NCBI RefSeq assembly: GCF_002994745.2
Contig: NC_037089.1
Coordinates: forward strand, 87,382,347 to 87,446,346
Length of the DNA: 64,000 bases
Direction: 5' to 3'
From: Rosa chinensis
Lineage: Eukaryota; Streptophyta; Magnoliopsida; Rosales; Rosaceae
Shown: piece after piece, positions 48,601-58,832 of the stretch
Layout of the letters: each line of letters starts with the position of its first letter
How positions within the stretch are numbered: position 1 is the first letter of the stretch
Notes under the pieces: generated by a model
Told to the model about the DNA's origin: nothing
The model's database searches: none
The model's input: the letters and a program-made list of their open reading frames with translations, nothing else
Made by a program: the position numbers and the translations under genes

Positions 48601-51600
48601 TCAGTCGGCAACTAAAACTTCTTGTTATTGCATTTGGTAAGTAACATGCAATATCAACTTCTTTTAGCGAATCTCGCATTCATTACTATTGCTAGTGTTG
48701 TGGCCTGATTTAAGAAACTTGTTGGGGACTTAATTCATTAAATAAAAGGGAAATTCGTTCAAACAGTGTCTGAACTTTTCCAGACTATTAATTTTCATAC
48801 CTATATTTTGAAAAATGTCATAATGGTACCTGAAGTTTTGGCCCCGACCTAATTTCTGTACCTAGCAACAGTAAAGTCGTCAAGGGCGTTAAATTTTGAG
48901 GGGTAAATCTGGAACTTCAGGTATTCTCAAGGGAAAATCTTCTAAACAGTGTCTGAACTTTTCCAGACTATTAATTTTCATACCTATACTTTGAAAAATA
49001 TCAAAATGGTACCTGACGATTTAAGCCCGACCGAATATTCATACCTAGGAACAGTAAAACGGTTGACTCCGTTGAACAGTACCAGAAAAGTATGCCAATA
49101 ACTACCATGCCCAATACGAGATTCAAATACCAATATCAACATGGTATACCTAGATCTAAATATTCATATACCCGTATCCAGAAGAACTCAGGAAGATCGG
49201 CGTACGATGCCAGACCACCGCCAACAGCCGTGCTCAGACCCATACTTGATCGGAACCTGACCTTTATCTACATCGATGACCTGAATTCGGAATCGTCCTC
49301 CGACACCCCAAAACCTGACTTAGGGTCCCGCGTCAAAGCTGTCTAGCAGATTGCCCAAACTACGACATCCCGTTGTGACAGAGATCGGAATCGCTTCGCC
49401 ATTCCATTTCCGACAGAGATCGGACCCAGACTAGACCCAAAGTGGAATTACCAAAATTTCAGATTCCTTTGCTATCAGACTCGTCGGATTCCAACCTAAA
49501 GCATTGAAATTTCCTTGTGCATCCACCCGAATAATCTCCATGATTCCAATTATCTGGTGAACTAAGCTTAAAACCGAGCAAACACTTGCAAACCAAACCA
49601 TTTTTGCTGTTATAGCTACCAAAATTTCCACATGCATCTACCTAATCACGACTTTCTTTCCTTCTTCTCTGTTGTCTTCTCCCAAACCCATCAAAAAAAG
49701 AAAAATTGAAATTGATTTCAGCTGCAAATAATTGAATTTGATTTTTTGGATTGTGGGTTTTGGGATTTTTGATTGAAATCGAAGCAGAGAAGATGCTGGA
49801 GAAGATCGCGTTGCCGGCGAAGCCATCACTGAGAGGGAATAATTGGGTGGTTGACGCCTCACATTGTGGATTCGATCTGTAATAGCGAATTCCAACATAT
49901 CTTCTAGTACCAGAGCTTCTGTTAGGAGTAAAGAACCCGAGTTCAATTTTTTCTCCTGATAGAAAACTGAGGTAGGTAGCTGAGTTCTGCGGCTCTCAAC
50001 TGAGGTAAGACGAAGACCTTTGACTTCGAGGTCTGGGGGGCAATATTTGAACCCAACGGTAGTTATTGACATACTTTTCTGGTACTGTTCAACAGAGTCA
50101 ACCGTTTTACTGTTCCTAGGTATGAATATTCGGTCGGGCTTAAATCGTCAGGTACCATTTTGATATTTTTCAAAGTATAGGTATGAAAATTAATAGTCTG
50201 GAAAAGTTCAAACACTGTTTAGAAGATTTTCCCTTGAGAATACCTGAAGTTCCATATTTACCCCTCAAAATTTAACGCCGTTGACGACTTTACTGTTGCT
50301 AGGTACGGAAATTGGGTCGAGGCCAAAACTTCAGGTACCATTATGACATTTTTCAAAGTATAGGTATGAAAATTAATAGTCTGGAAAAGTTCAGACACTG
50401 TTTGGACGAATTTCCCTAAATAAAAAGAAATTTATTTTGCTTCTAAGCAAATCTCGCATTCATCAATATGGTTACTGTTATTGCACAGTTTTAGGAAATT
50501 AATTATTTAATTTGATCGATGAAAGTTGCCAAACAGACAAAATTACTATAATCCTGTTTTTACTTTACTCTCATTGACGTTTATTTTACTTGTCATTGAT
50601 CGAGCAGGTATTTGCATGGGCATTTTGGTGCTAGTGACAGTAGGTTTTTGGATTTATTTAGTTGAAAAGAGGAGAAGACTCATCAAACTCAAACGCATGT
50701 TCTTTGAACAAAACGGTGGAATTTTGTTACAACAACACCTCAACTTGTCCCGTCATAAACCATCCATTGAGATAATGAAAATATTTAGTTCAGACGAGCT
50801 CATAAAGGCTACCAACAATTATGACAAGAGTAACATTCTTGGCCAAGGAGGCAATGGAACAGTTTACAAGGGAGTCCTACGAGGCAACAAAATTGTAGCC
50901 ATTAAAAGGTCCAAGGCTTGTGACCGAAGCCAAATTGGAGAATTCATCAACGAGGGAATTGTGCTTTCCCAAGTCAATCACCGCAATGTGGTTAAACTAT
51001 TGGGTTGTTGTTTGGAGACAGAAGTTCCGGTGCTTGTTTATGAATTCATCACAAATGGAACTCTTGCAAGCCACCTTCATCCTAATCAAAGTCAGCCGTT
51101 GTCAATTACATTGTCATGGCAAATGCGTCTCAAAATCGCAGCTGAAATTGCTGGAGCGCTTGCATACTTGCACTGTGAAACTTGCATGCCAATTATACAT
51201 AGAGATGTGAAGACTTCTAATGTACTGTTAGATGATAATTTCACAGCGAAGGTCGCCGATTTTGGAGCTTCAAGGCTTGTTCCTCTTGGTCAAACTCAAT
51301 TGACCACTTTATTGCAAGGAACAATTGGATATTTAGATCCAGAATACTTGTATAATAGCCAGTTGACAGATAAAAGTGATGTTTTTAGTTTTGGAGTTAT
51401 TCTAGCGGAGCTACTAACAGGAAAGACGCCATTAATATTCGAAGAGGGTCGAAAAGCAACGGTCAACTTGGCAGTGTACTTTGTTTCTTGTGTGGAAGAG
51501 GAAAGCTTGCATGAAATTCTCGACGATCAAGTGGCCATGGATGATCAAGTCTTTGAGGTGCTAAAGCAAGTGGCTAGCGTTGCGGTGATGTGTTTAAGGA

Positions 51601-51668
51601 CAAAAAGGGAGGAAAGACCTGCTATGAAGGAAGTTGCAGCAGAGCTAGAAATATTGTCAAAAATGTGA
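38288..51668 (+). CDS. Wall-associated kinase-like receptor, 3 exons with two TE-filled introns
   Basis: Exons 38288-39293, 48457-48636 and 50608-51668 join in phase to 2247 nt, 748 aa, the usual WAK length. Signal peptide about 1-23. Galacturonan-binding WAK domain from about residue 42 (GCSATCGSLVVPYPFG). EGF-like module at the end of exon 1 (CLNSTNGPGYICKCRKGYQGNPY). Exon 2 is a calcium-binding EGF (DINECASEKLNPCSSSATCINNPGG). Transmembrane helix about 389-412. The kinase keeps all key residues: GQGGNG loop 474-479, K495, HRD 593-595, DFG 613-615. WAKs link pectin in the wall to cytoplasmic signalling. Intron 1 is 9163 bp, almost all an LTR retrotransposon; intron 2 is 1971 bp, mostly a Pack-MULE. 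No coding base is disrupted, so the gene can be functional if the long introns are spliced. Confidence 0.9.
39315..42762 (+). repeat. 5' LTR of family A, interrupted by a solo LTR
   Basis: After removing the nested 2017-bp insertion and one TSD copy it is about 1.43 kb, against 1.41 kb for the 3' LTR. Most of the difference is in AT microsatellites (about 39618-39661 and 39836-39854). By eye only about five or six single-base differences separate the two LTRs, so the insertion is young. Confidence 0.88.
40681..42697 (-). mobile_element. Solo LTR of family B nested in the family A 5' LTR
   Basis: On the plus strand it starts TGATGTCGC and ends GCGCCTATCA; perfect 5-bp duplications CACGC lie at 40676-40680 and 42698-42702. 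It matches the LTR at 60645-62502 along most of its length (for example TAATTTAACCCTGAAAT and GGGATCGTTCTATTCCGGGG). Orientation is minus, inferred from the second copy, which has a polypurine tract next to its right end. Removing it restores the family A LTR exactly. Confidence 0.92.
42864..44282 (+). pseudogene. Family A internal ORF of unknown function, early stop
   Basis: From an ATG at 42864 the frame reads MASVATNYDDITT, meets TAA at 42903-42905 and then stays open to TAG at 44280-44282 (458 further codons). The next in-frame ATG is 42969 (MENVENHRKKMDADLARE). Residues up to about 110 after that point are charged and probably coiled-coil. The middle is rich in Tyr, Asn and His with repeated phrases such as FNYGYAAGRHHDQG, LNYELSCYMAAGRPHH, GPLNYQL and GPLDYQL. 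The end is PWPSRG. No zinc knuckle, protease or polymerase motif is visible and I recognise no family. It may be an element-specific structural protein or captured host sequence. The stop could be a CAA-to-TAA change. Confidence 0.55.
44394..44620. repeat. GC-rich island of GGCCGCGAGCGAA repeats in family A
   Basis: Variants of TGGCCGCGAGCGAA recur about every 20-25 bp in an otherwise AT-rich element. A perfect 16-bp inverted repeat, GGCCGCGAGCGAAAGC at 44456-44471 and its complement at 44568-44583, could form a hairpin with a 96-nt loop. It lies just behind the ORF, after an A run at about 44343-44362. Confidence 0.75.
45147..45270 (+). pseudogene. Captured PPR-protein fragment inside family A
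   Basis: Frame 45147 onward reads FENLRYAHKVFDGMPERSSVSWAL then stops; one frame over it continues FMIEGYAWLETQWRGLIDE. ARKVFDEMPERxVVSWxxMIxGY is the signature of PLS-type pentatricopeptide repeat proteins, organellar RNA-binding factors. The match is interrupted by a one-base frameshift and has no start codon, so it is a transduplicated gene fragment. Confidence 0.65.
46923..48328 (+). repeat. 3' LTR of family A
   Basis: Intact, 1406 bp, TG...CA, preceded by a polypurine tract and followed by the CGTGC target duplication. WAK intron 1 resumes at 48329 and reaches the exon 2 acceptor at 48456. Confidence 0.88.
49507..49635 (-). pseudogene. S-locus glycoprotein/receptor-kinase fragment captured by the MULE
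   Basis: Minus-strand frame from 49635: ACGNFGSYNSKNGLVCKCL, then a stretch with SSPDNWNHGDYSGGCTRKF. The CGxFGxCxxxxGLxCxCLxGFxPxxxxxWxxGDxSGGCxR pattern is diagnostic of the S-locus glycoprotein region of G-type lectin receptor kinases. An AG acceptor-like site stands immediately before it. The frame degenerates after GGCTRKF. It is a captured exon piece without start or kinase domain. Confidence 0.75.
49793..49882 (+). pseudogene. 5' end of a FYVE zinc-finger protein gene captured by the MULE
   Basis: ATG at 49793 opens MLEKIALPAKPSLRGNNWVV followed by DASHC, GFDL and a stop. I recall MLEKIGLPxKPSLRGNxWVVDASHCQGC as the N-terminus of plant FYVE-domain phosphoinositide-binding proteins, where the first zinc-ligand Cys is the one in SHC. 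About 120 bp of T/A-rich DNA before it looks like that gene's 5' UTR. The match ends at the Cys, probably the original exon boundary or capture limit. Confidence 0.55.
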
Positions 51669-51720
51669 GATTAGCAGGTTCCAGCTTCTTCTTGTTGCAT
51701 TTGGTAAGTAAAACTTTTCG
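51665..51720 (+). pseudogene. Duplicate scrap of the WAK exon 2/intron 2 junction
   Basis: Directly after the WAK stop, CTTCTTGTTGCATTTGGTAA and its neighbours repeat the end of exon 2 and its donor site (48620-48645). This suggests the edge of a lost tandem WAK copy. Confidence 0.45.
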
Positions 51721-51965
51721 TCCTTTAGATAAAAAAAAAAAAATAAATAAAAACTTTCACTACATCCATGCCATTTCATTGGTTTTCAATATGTGTTTAA
51801 CTAGCTCCTTATTACATAATTGTAATAGTTTAGGAAAAATTGAAAAAGAAATTCTAGCAATCTTTTACAACATATCTTCTTCCATTTTTCGTTCATTTTT
51901 TTATAATACGATGATTGTTCACTAATAAATAATTTCTTAGAGATCAATTACAAACAATAGAATTA

Positions 51966-52897
51966 ATGGTGGCCCAAAATGGTGGACACGTAGCTCAAAT
52001 TAATGGTGATTATACTCCTGCTTCTCAACATAACTATTCACAGCAGCAAGGGTTCTCCAGTAACAATGGTGCCTACAGGAATATGACACTACAGCAAGGA
52101 TCATTATTTCAAGCAACAAATAACTCATTTTCTAATGGAGGCTAGCTACTCAACATCAGATGGTTGTGCTCGCCACAACACAATGTGGGATCTTATCAAA
52201 AATCAAGAAACTCAAACTCAGAAGACAATCATGGAAGCTACCCCCGCTTCCCAAACAATAGGAGCTTCAACAAGCTAGATTAATACTAATGGCTCAACCA
52301 GGTACAACATTGGTACTCAGACAAATACTCAGAACTATGGAAACTCTATTGTTTGCCAAATCTGTGACAAATTAGGACATGAAGCCTGCAACTGCTACTA
52401 CAGAAATTCTCAATCTCAACATGATGGTTCAAGCTCTATTGTTGAACGGCAAGCAGTGGCTACTTTCCTCACTTCTAAACCAATGCCAGTCTCCAATGCC
52501 ACCCCAACAAGTTATTACTTTGCCTTGCCAAGTGATATTACTTCTCGATCAAAAGGTGTTATTCCCTTGCAAATTACAGCTGCACCTCAGTTATCCATTC
52601 CTTCTCATTCTCCTTTAATATCCTACAGTTCTTCAATCACTTCAGTTCCCTCTAAATGGAAACAAGCTATACTTGAAGAAATTGACACTTTGTTGATACA
52701 AGGCACTTGGCAGCTTCCCTGTACTCCTCCTGAAAGACTTCTTCTGAACTGTAGGCAGGCTTATCGGCCTATGGAGCTATGGTGATCACTTCCCCTCCTT
52801 CGTCCAAGTTGAAACAAGCATTTTTTGCTGCACTCTTCTAACTCTTTTTTCTGCTGCAATCTGATGTTCGTATCACACCCATCAGCTTGAGGGGGGA
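51966..52897 (+). pseudogene. Copia retrotransposon remnant: gag knuckle joined to RT start
   Basis: Plus-strand frames with several stops carry a Gln/Ser/Asn-rich gag tail (about 51968-52140), a CCHC zinc knuckle (CQICDKLGHEACNC, about 52355-52396) and, in the same frame further on, SKWKQAILEEIDTLLIQGTW (about 52654-52712). The last is the conserved beginning of the Copia reverse transcriptase (RVT_2). Protease and integrase are missing between them, so the copy has a large internal deletion. Confidence 0.7.
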
Positions 52898-53162
52898 TGT
52901 TAAAGTCAATGAAGAAAATGTGAGCCAAAGTCATTGTTCCAGTCAAGTAAACGAGGTAGCTCAGCAGTGAAATACTGTATATGCTAAGCAAGTTTGTTAG
53001 ATTGTTAAGCAGATTGGTTAGAAGGATAAGATTTCCAGATTAGAGAATCAGTTTCATTTTCTTCCTCTTAATTCTTACAGCAACACAGTGTACAAATACC
53101 AGTTTTATAATACCAAATATTCTTCGTCTTTTTCCTCTGTTCTTTAGCTTAGGGCTTAACTT
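52898..53162 (+). mobile_element. 3' LTR of the Copia remnant
   Basis: A polypurine tract (AGCTTGAGGGGGGA, 52884-52897) is followed by TGTTAAAGTC. The segment ends about GGGCTTAACT, close to the expected inverted TTTAACA but not perfect, so the right limit is approximate. No target duplication could be established. Confidence 0.55.
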
Positions 53163-53498
53163 TTTCACCATGATCAAAATTTCTAGCATATAAGAATGAC
53201 AAAAACATGTTATAAGAGACTAACTGAGGACATCCAAATCAAACATAATTTAGAGCCATTTGAATGTAATCCATTAAATCTATGATTAACTTTGGGAGGG
53301 GGGAAAAAAAAACGTCTTCCATTAAATAAAATTACCTTAATGTTTGCTGTACCAGGTTCGTCCTTGTTAGTTCTGTGACTTTGTCTGGCTGAGATATGCT
53401 TTGTTAAATTGCTTAATGGGGTTTCTTCCCTCTCTGTTGCTATATATGCAGCTCTTGGTTCTGTTAGACCTTGTTAAGCACTAAAATTCCCTGTTTCA

Positions 53499-53894
53499 AT
53501 GGAAGAATTAAGATCTCTCTTGTTAATTGCTGAAGATGAGATTAATCAATCTGTGAAGTCCATTTCTTTATCTTTGGAGGCTATGGCTGCATCTGATGAT
53601 AATTTCAGAGGTACTTTATCTTCTCATTCTTTGAATAATAGTTGTTTACCTAATTCCGAAATGGTTAGCTCATCTACTACACCTGCTGCTATCATTTCAA
53701 ACACTAATGCTCTTACAAGCAATTCTTCAATACCTGTTACTCAAATTGGTTGTGTGCTTCAACCGACTGTTATATCTACCACACCTGGGTATGTTTCTAC
53801 ATCAACTCATGCTACCAGTGCTGTACATGCCTCTAATACTATGATGTTTACAAGTAGTGTTGCATCTTACTACTTTCTGTTTTCTTTAAATTGA
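53499..53894 (+). CDS. Small Ser/Thr-rich hypothetical ORF
   Basis: 131 aa from an ATG (MEELRSLLLIAEDEINQSVKSISLSLEAMAA). The N-terminal 30 residues could form an amphipathic helix. The rest is Ser/Thr/Ala-rich, low-complexity and ends FLFSLN. No domain recognised. It lies among Copia debris and could be the N-terminal part of a gag gene rather than a host gene. Confidence 0.3.
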   Translation: MEELRSLLLIAEDEINQSVKSISLSLEAMAASDDNFRGTLSSHSLNNSCLPNSEMVSSSTTPAAIISNTNALTSNSSIPVTQIGCVLQPTVISTTPGYVSTSTHATSAVHASNTMMFTSSVASYYFLFSLN

Positions 53895-53899
53895 GGCAT

Positions 53900-56800
53900 C
53901 TTACTATTCATTTTGAAGTATCACATAAGTTGGTAGATATCACATTTGGATGTTGGCTCTGTCATCGAAGCATACAACAGTTCTTGCTAATTGATTGTTG
54001 GCTCCTGCCTGTGCTACAAGCGGACTGAAATGGGAGGCAATGGCTGCAATAAGCTGTTCCTGGCTTGGTGAAGCAGAAGAGAAGTACATCATCATGTTGG
54101 TCTGCTGCAAATTCAGTTGCTGTGGATGAAGGAGCTGGTATAGATCTTCAGTTCTTCAGTTCTTCATCTTTTCTTTTTTATTCCCATTCCTAACAACTGA
54201 TGAATGTTCAAAACTTCTAATTGTTCTTGTTTCATCTGTCATGCCTTTTTAAATTTTCACATTTGGAAACTTGGAATGTGATTATAAATTGCATTGACAT
54301 TCCATTGTATTGGAATTGTGTTTGAACTTTGAAATTTGAAAATCTAAAGAAACAGGGTTTTTGGCAAATCAAAAAAATAAGACAGGTTTTTTGGGCCAGA
54401 AAGCCTGATATGTGGGCTCTAATGAAACGGACCGGTCTCTATTGGGACAGTCACTGGTTTTGGGCCCAAACAGTATATTTCAGTCCGATTTCAGACTTAG
54501 TGAAAATCAGATTGGGCCTGGCCTGTGCCCAGACCTAATGGGATGTACACTAAGCTCACTCGTGACTTTTGAATACGCTAGAAGCTCTCCAATAATGCAA
54601 CATGCAAGTACCAGTGTTTATTTAGCTGTCAGCTGTTTTTTCCGATGTCGCTCTCCGTTGCGGGCTTCATTAAGGCATACAAGTGCAGAGCATCTTCTTC
54701 TTTATTTGTCAACATCTCCATTGGAGTTGGAAATGTTCCGAGTTCTGACCACGTACAATTCGTGGGCCGCACTTTTTATTTTTTTGCTTTTACATATATT
54801 CTTATTCTCTGACAAAAAAAAAAAAAGCGTTGGAATTTTTTATTCAAAAGAGTTGGAATTTTTCTTTGCGTTTGGAATGAGAAAGAAATATGTTATGGGC
54901 TTTGCTTGTGCAATTGAAAATTATAATATTCTCTGTACACCTTTGCTTCCTGTGTGTTTGAAGATATATAGTTTTGCATTCTATATATAGTTCTATATGG
55001 TACATTCACACTAAAAGAGTCTGTTATCTTCTTCCATTAATACTAGGCCCCTTTTCTTGCTGAATGATCCTGCAACTTGTCTGATTTTCAGGTACATGTT
55101 TATCTTCCCTTTTTTTTATTTCAACATTTTAAGTCGGGCAATTTGTCTATCTATGCTATTATGAACAGATTAATGAGGTTTTAATTACCTAAATTTAACG
55201 TGCATAAAGGCATGCATGGCCTTAACCTTAATGGGCAAGTTCATTGCACATATTAACATATAGAATGATTTAATTAACGTGTCAAGATTATGAATTTGGT
55301 ATCCGGTCATTCATCGGATACGGGTGGTAAAGATCAGAGCCTTATATGTAGGGCTTTAATTTTTGTATTTGTAATTCTAGTCTCAAACAACTACTTATGC
55401 ATGTAAACTCTTAATTGTAGTCTACGTATAAATATGTGTGTGTGTGTGGATTATCTAAAATATCCTTTAGTCTAGAAAATAATAATTTGTAATGAAATCT
55501 TCTAAAATAGTTATAATAAAATACAAGGAGCAGAAAATTTGAATAAGTGACAATTATAAGGAGCCTTTATTCACAATTCACACGTGCATTGCATGTATAT
55601 AAGTTAGTATATGTTAGATCAAATTGTATTCATTTTTCTAACTTTTTGACTAAAACCTAAGTGTTTCAATTTTTGTATTGAAAAAAAAAAGTGAACTGTA
55701 CATTACTCAATCAGAGTGGTACAATTCAAATTAGTTAGCATGCCATTTTAAAAATTACAAAAAAATGTAAGTCAAATGGTACATAAACAATCCTAAAACT
55801 TCAAAAATTACAGAAAATGTCAGTCAAGTGGCCGGTACAATATGTAGATTCTTTCCCTTCATATTTTCACACACACACACAGATACACATATATGAAGTA
55901 GGATTATACATATTTATCAATCCATTGTCTATAGTAGTTTGTCATTAATAATATTAGAAATAACTCCTTATTTTCAAAAAAAATTATGTCTGCTTTAGTC
56001 ATGCTGGCTTCATTGTTGTTATTGTCATGCTGAAGTGTATATTCGTTAACAGTCTTTGCTGACTGTTTGATGTAATATTGAAGTATCCATGATGAAGCTG
56101 ATTCATTTGATTAAAAAAAAACTTTGCTGAGTTCTTATTTTCAAAACTTTTCTTGTCCACTTCAGTCATGTTGGCTTCATTATTGTTCTTGTCATGTTGA
56201 AGTTAGTACTTTGTTAATAGTCTTTGCCGAGTCTTTGATGTAATATTGAAGTACTTTTGATGAAATTGATTGATTTGATAAAAAAAAAATATATATAAAA
56301 TAAAAACTTTTTAATCTAAAACATTTTGGGTTTAAAACTTTTCATCAATGGCCTACGCGGTACAATCCTTATAAGTTATAATATATAAACACTAGAACAA
56401 AACACACCCGATGGGTGTGAATAATTATTAATTAAATAGATATGGAAAAGCTTTTTTCAAAATAAGTGGGGAGTTATTACAGATAGTGGGAAGTTTTGTT
56501 TTAGAGATGGAAATGCATGCACATAGTGGGTAAGTGAGAAGTTATCTGCAGATAAGTAAATTATTGTTTTCTTATTTTTTGCAATTTTGATTTTGTTATT
56601 TACCTTCTTATCCCTTAGTTATTAAATATAATTTCAAATGAATATATGATGTAAAGATCCATATGTAATTTCATATGCATTTTGGCTAACAAAGGCTCTT
56701 CTCTTAATAATAGTATAGATATGGTATATGCATTTACTATTTGTAATTTTCAAATGTTAACTTTTTTCTTTTTTTGAGAAAGTCAAATGTTAACTTTAGT

Positions 56801-57355
56801 GACTTTTTGTCCAAAAACAAAAAATGTAAACTTTTGTTACTCAATATGTTTACTAGTTTGTAAATTGACTATAGTGGTACCAAACATATTTTTCTCCTAT
56901 AATCAAAAACTTAAAAGCTATAAAAAAATTTATGTGAAATAGTCCCGCAAATAATATAGTCGCGTCCATTTTAATACACACACACACATTGTACTCTATC
57001 TGTCTTTAACTTAATGAAATTCTGTACATGTATTTTCATTTTTTTATTAAAAGACCATATACAATTAAGTACGGGTTGTACATCAACATAATTCAAATTA
57101 GGGAGCACACTTAAGAATTTTTTTAGTGGAATGGAAACAATCCAAACGAGAACTAATTTAAACTTTTTACTTTCCAATAATTTCGTATCTATTGTGATAT
57201 ATATCTTATTCGGATTGTATTGATCTCAGTAAAATTGATATTATTTGATTTAAAAAATCAAAATTTATAAACTTCACTTTAAATAAAAATTAGAAAACCA
57301 TAGATGAATTCCTTATAAATTATATAATAACTCAAGAAAACTTGTTTTTTCAGCA
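53900..57355. other. AT-rich intergenic region with TE scraps, no gene seen
   Basis: About 53955-54135 read on the minus strand gives QLLHPQQLNLQQTNMMMYFS...SQEQLIAAIASHFSPLVAQAG, a Gln-rich gag-like piece. Otherwise AT-rich DNA, one 169-bp tandem duplication, and CA/TG microsatellites (about 55868-55880 and 55437-55447). Confidence 0.45.
55966..56290. repeat. 169-bp tandem duplication
   Basis: The phrase TAGTCATGCTGGCTTCATT at 55996 recurs as CAGTCATGTTGGCTTCATT 169 bp later, together with TTATTTTCAAAA, GTCTTTGC and TTTGATGTAATATTGAAGTA. Both units end in a run of A. Identity is about 80-85%, so it is old. Confidence 0.8.
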
Positions 57356-57359
57356 TAAT

Positions 57360-58832
57360 ATGAGCAACTTAGATCAGATCCAATACGAAGGCATGGGAGG
57401 TACCAGTGATATAGAAAAGGGTGAAGTGGATGAAAGCGTTCCAGTTCATCTAGAACGTAAAGGTCATTCTCAAAAGAAAAAAAAACAACGTAAAGGTATG
57501 ACTGTTGAAGAAAGGAAAAGAACCTTCAATTTAGAGATTTCGGTGGCCGAATCACCTTTGCCTTTTTCATGTTGCATCTTCAGAGTTCCTGAGGTGCTAC
57601 GAAGACAAAAAAAGGAGGCATACACACCTGACATAGTCTCAATCGGGCCCTTTCATCGAGGTGCTAAAAAATTAAAACTCCTGGAAAATGTGAAAAAATG
57701 GTATTTAAAATGTCTTTTCTTACCACAGCGTCAGGGACAGCGCTCGACAGCATTGAGCCTGGATAGCTTGACTGAAAGGATCAAGGTAGAGGAACTGGAT
57801 AAACGAGCCCGGGGTTGTTATTCAGACCCATGCCATCATCTTGACCAAGACGACTTCATAGAGATGCTTATTCTCGATGGTTGTTTCTTGATAGAATTAT
57901 TTCGTAAGGCACCTTCTCAACATGAAGACATTCGACAAGATAATGACGACCCTATTTTCAACATGTCTTGTATGCTCGAATATCTGTACCATGATCTTCT
58001 GTTGCTAGAAAATCAGCTACCTTGGTTTGTGCTCCAGTATTTCTATAATCTAATTGACAGCGGTAGCTCTAAACTCCTCAGAGAAGTGGTAATCGACTTC
58101 TTCAAAGATTCAGTGTCTGATTTCAAAATTTTCAGCACCCGCGATCCTAAGATTGAGATTCTTCACATACTTGATCTGATTAGAACTTCGCTCGTTCATG
58201 AACATGAAGTTAAGAATGAAAATGTTCAGCAAAAACAAGACTCAGGGGTCCCTATAACAAATATAAAAAAAGACCTAGTCCACTTGCCACAGAGGATACC
58301 TAGTGCTGCTTCTCTTTCAGAGGCGGGAGTTGAATTTAAAAATGGCACCTCAGGTTGCATATTGAACATAAAGTTCGAAAAAGGCGTTTTCACCATTCCT
58401 CCTCTGGCTATCGATGAGAGGACGGGTCCTTTGTTCAGGAACCTTATGGCCTACGAACAGTGTTATATCAGTTGCAAACACAAGATAACATCCTACGCGG
58501 TTTTGATGGATAACCTCATCGATACGAACGAGGATGTGAATCTTCTATGTGAGAAACATATAGTAGCCAACTGGTTGAGTGCCGATGATGCTGCGAAGTT
58601 CTTCAACGATCTATACAATGACACCACAGTGATTGACTTTGTCTACAAGGAACTCTGCGAAAACGTGCATAAATATCACGAAGCTACATGGAACAGGTGG
58701 AGAGAGAAACTGAAACGTGATTATTTTGATACACCATGGGCTACTATCTCTTTTTTCGCAGCTTTTGTCCTCCTGGTCCTCACCTTCTTGCAGACCATTT
58801 ACACAATACAGCCATACTATCATCCTCGTTAA
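57360..58832 (+). CDS. DUF247 (UPF0481) membrane protein, single exon
   Basis: 490 aa from the ATG at 57360; the frame is open upstream to a non-ATG codon, and a CAG acceptor-like site precedes the ATG, so a 5'-UTR intron is possible. DUF247 landmarks: CIFRVPEVLRRQKKEAYTPDIVSIGPFHRG, DDFIEMLILDGCFLIELFR, YLYHDLLLLENQLPWFVL, FRNLMAYEQC, and a C-terminal transmembrane helix (WATISFFAAFVLLVLTFLQTIYTI) with a short tail. The N-terminal 50 residues are charged and Lys-rich, longer than usual for the family. DUF247 proteins are a large plant family; members act in grass self-incompatibility, but most are uncharacterised. The frame is undamaged, so the gene is probably functional. Confidence 0.88.
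   Translation: MSNLDQIQYEGMGGTSDIEKGEVDESVPVHLERKGHSQKKKKQRKGMTVEERKRTFNLEISVAESPLPFSCCIFRVPEVLRRQKKEAYTPDIVSIGPFHRGAKKLKLLENVKKWYLKCLFLPQRQGQRSTALSLDSLTERIKVEELDKRARGCYSDPCHHLDQDDFIEMLILDGCFLIELFRKAPSQHEDIRQDNDDPIFNMSCMLEYLYHDLLLLENQLPWFVLQYFYNLIDSGSSKLLREVVIDFFKDSVSDFKIFSTRDPKIEILHILDLIRTSLVHEHEVKNENVQQKQDSGVPITNIKKDLVHLPQRIPSAASLSEAGVEFKNGTSGCILNIKFEKGVFTIPPLAIDERTGPLFRNLMAYEQCYISCKHKITSYAVLMDNLIDTNEDVNLLCEKHIVANWLSADDAAKFFNDLYNDTTVIDFVYKELCENVHKYHEATWNRWREKLKRDYFDTPWATISFFAAFVLLVLTFLQTIYTIQPYYHPR

Larger units (their letters stand above)
48748..50416. mobile_element. Pack-MULE in WAK intron 2
   Basis: Terminal inverted repeats of 359 bp each (48748-49106 and 50058-50416), beginning GGGAAATTCGT, with a perfect 9-bp target duplication TAAATAAAA at 48739-48747 and 50417-50425: a Mutator-like element. 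The interior has no transposase but carries pieces of at least two host genes (separate entries) and a 38-bp piece resembling the family A polypurine tract/LTR junction. Each TIR is itself two tandem subunits of about 180 bp. Confidence 0.9.

Noticed and set aside
49092..49346. 84-codon ORF inside the Pack-MULE
   Set aside because: The frame begins in the TIR with a non-ATG codon and matches nothing I recognise; it may be another captured scrap, but I cannot support that.
52761..52991. 76-codon minus-strand ORF over the Copia polypurine tract
   Set aside because: Antisense to the element end, with no domain.
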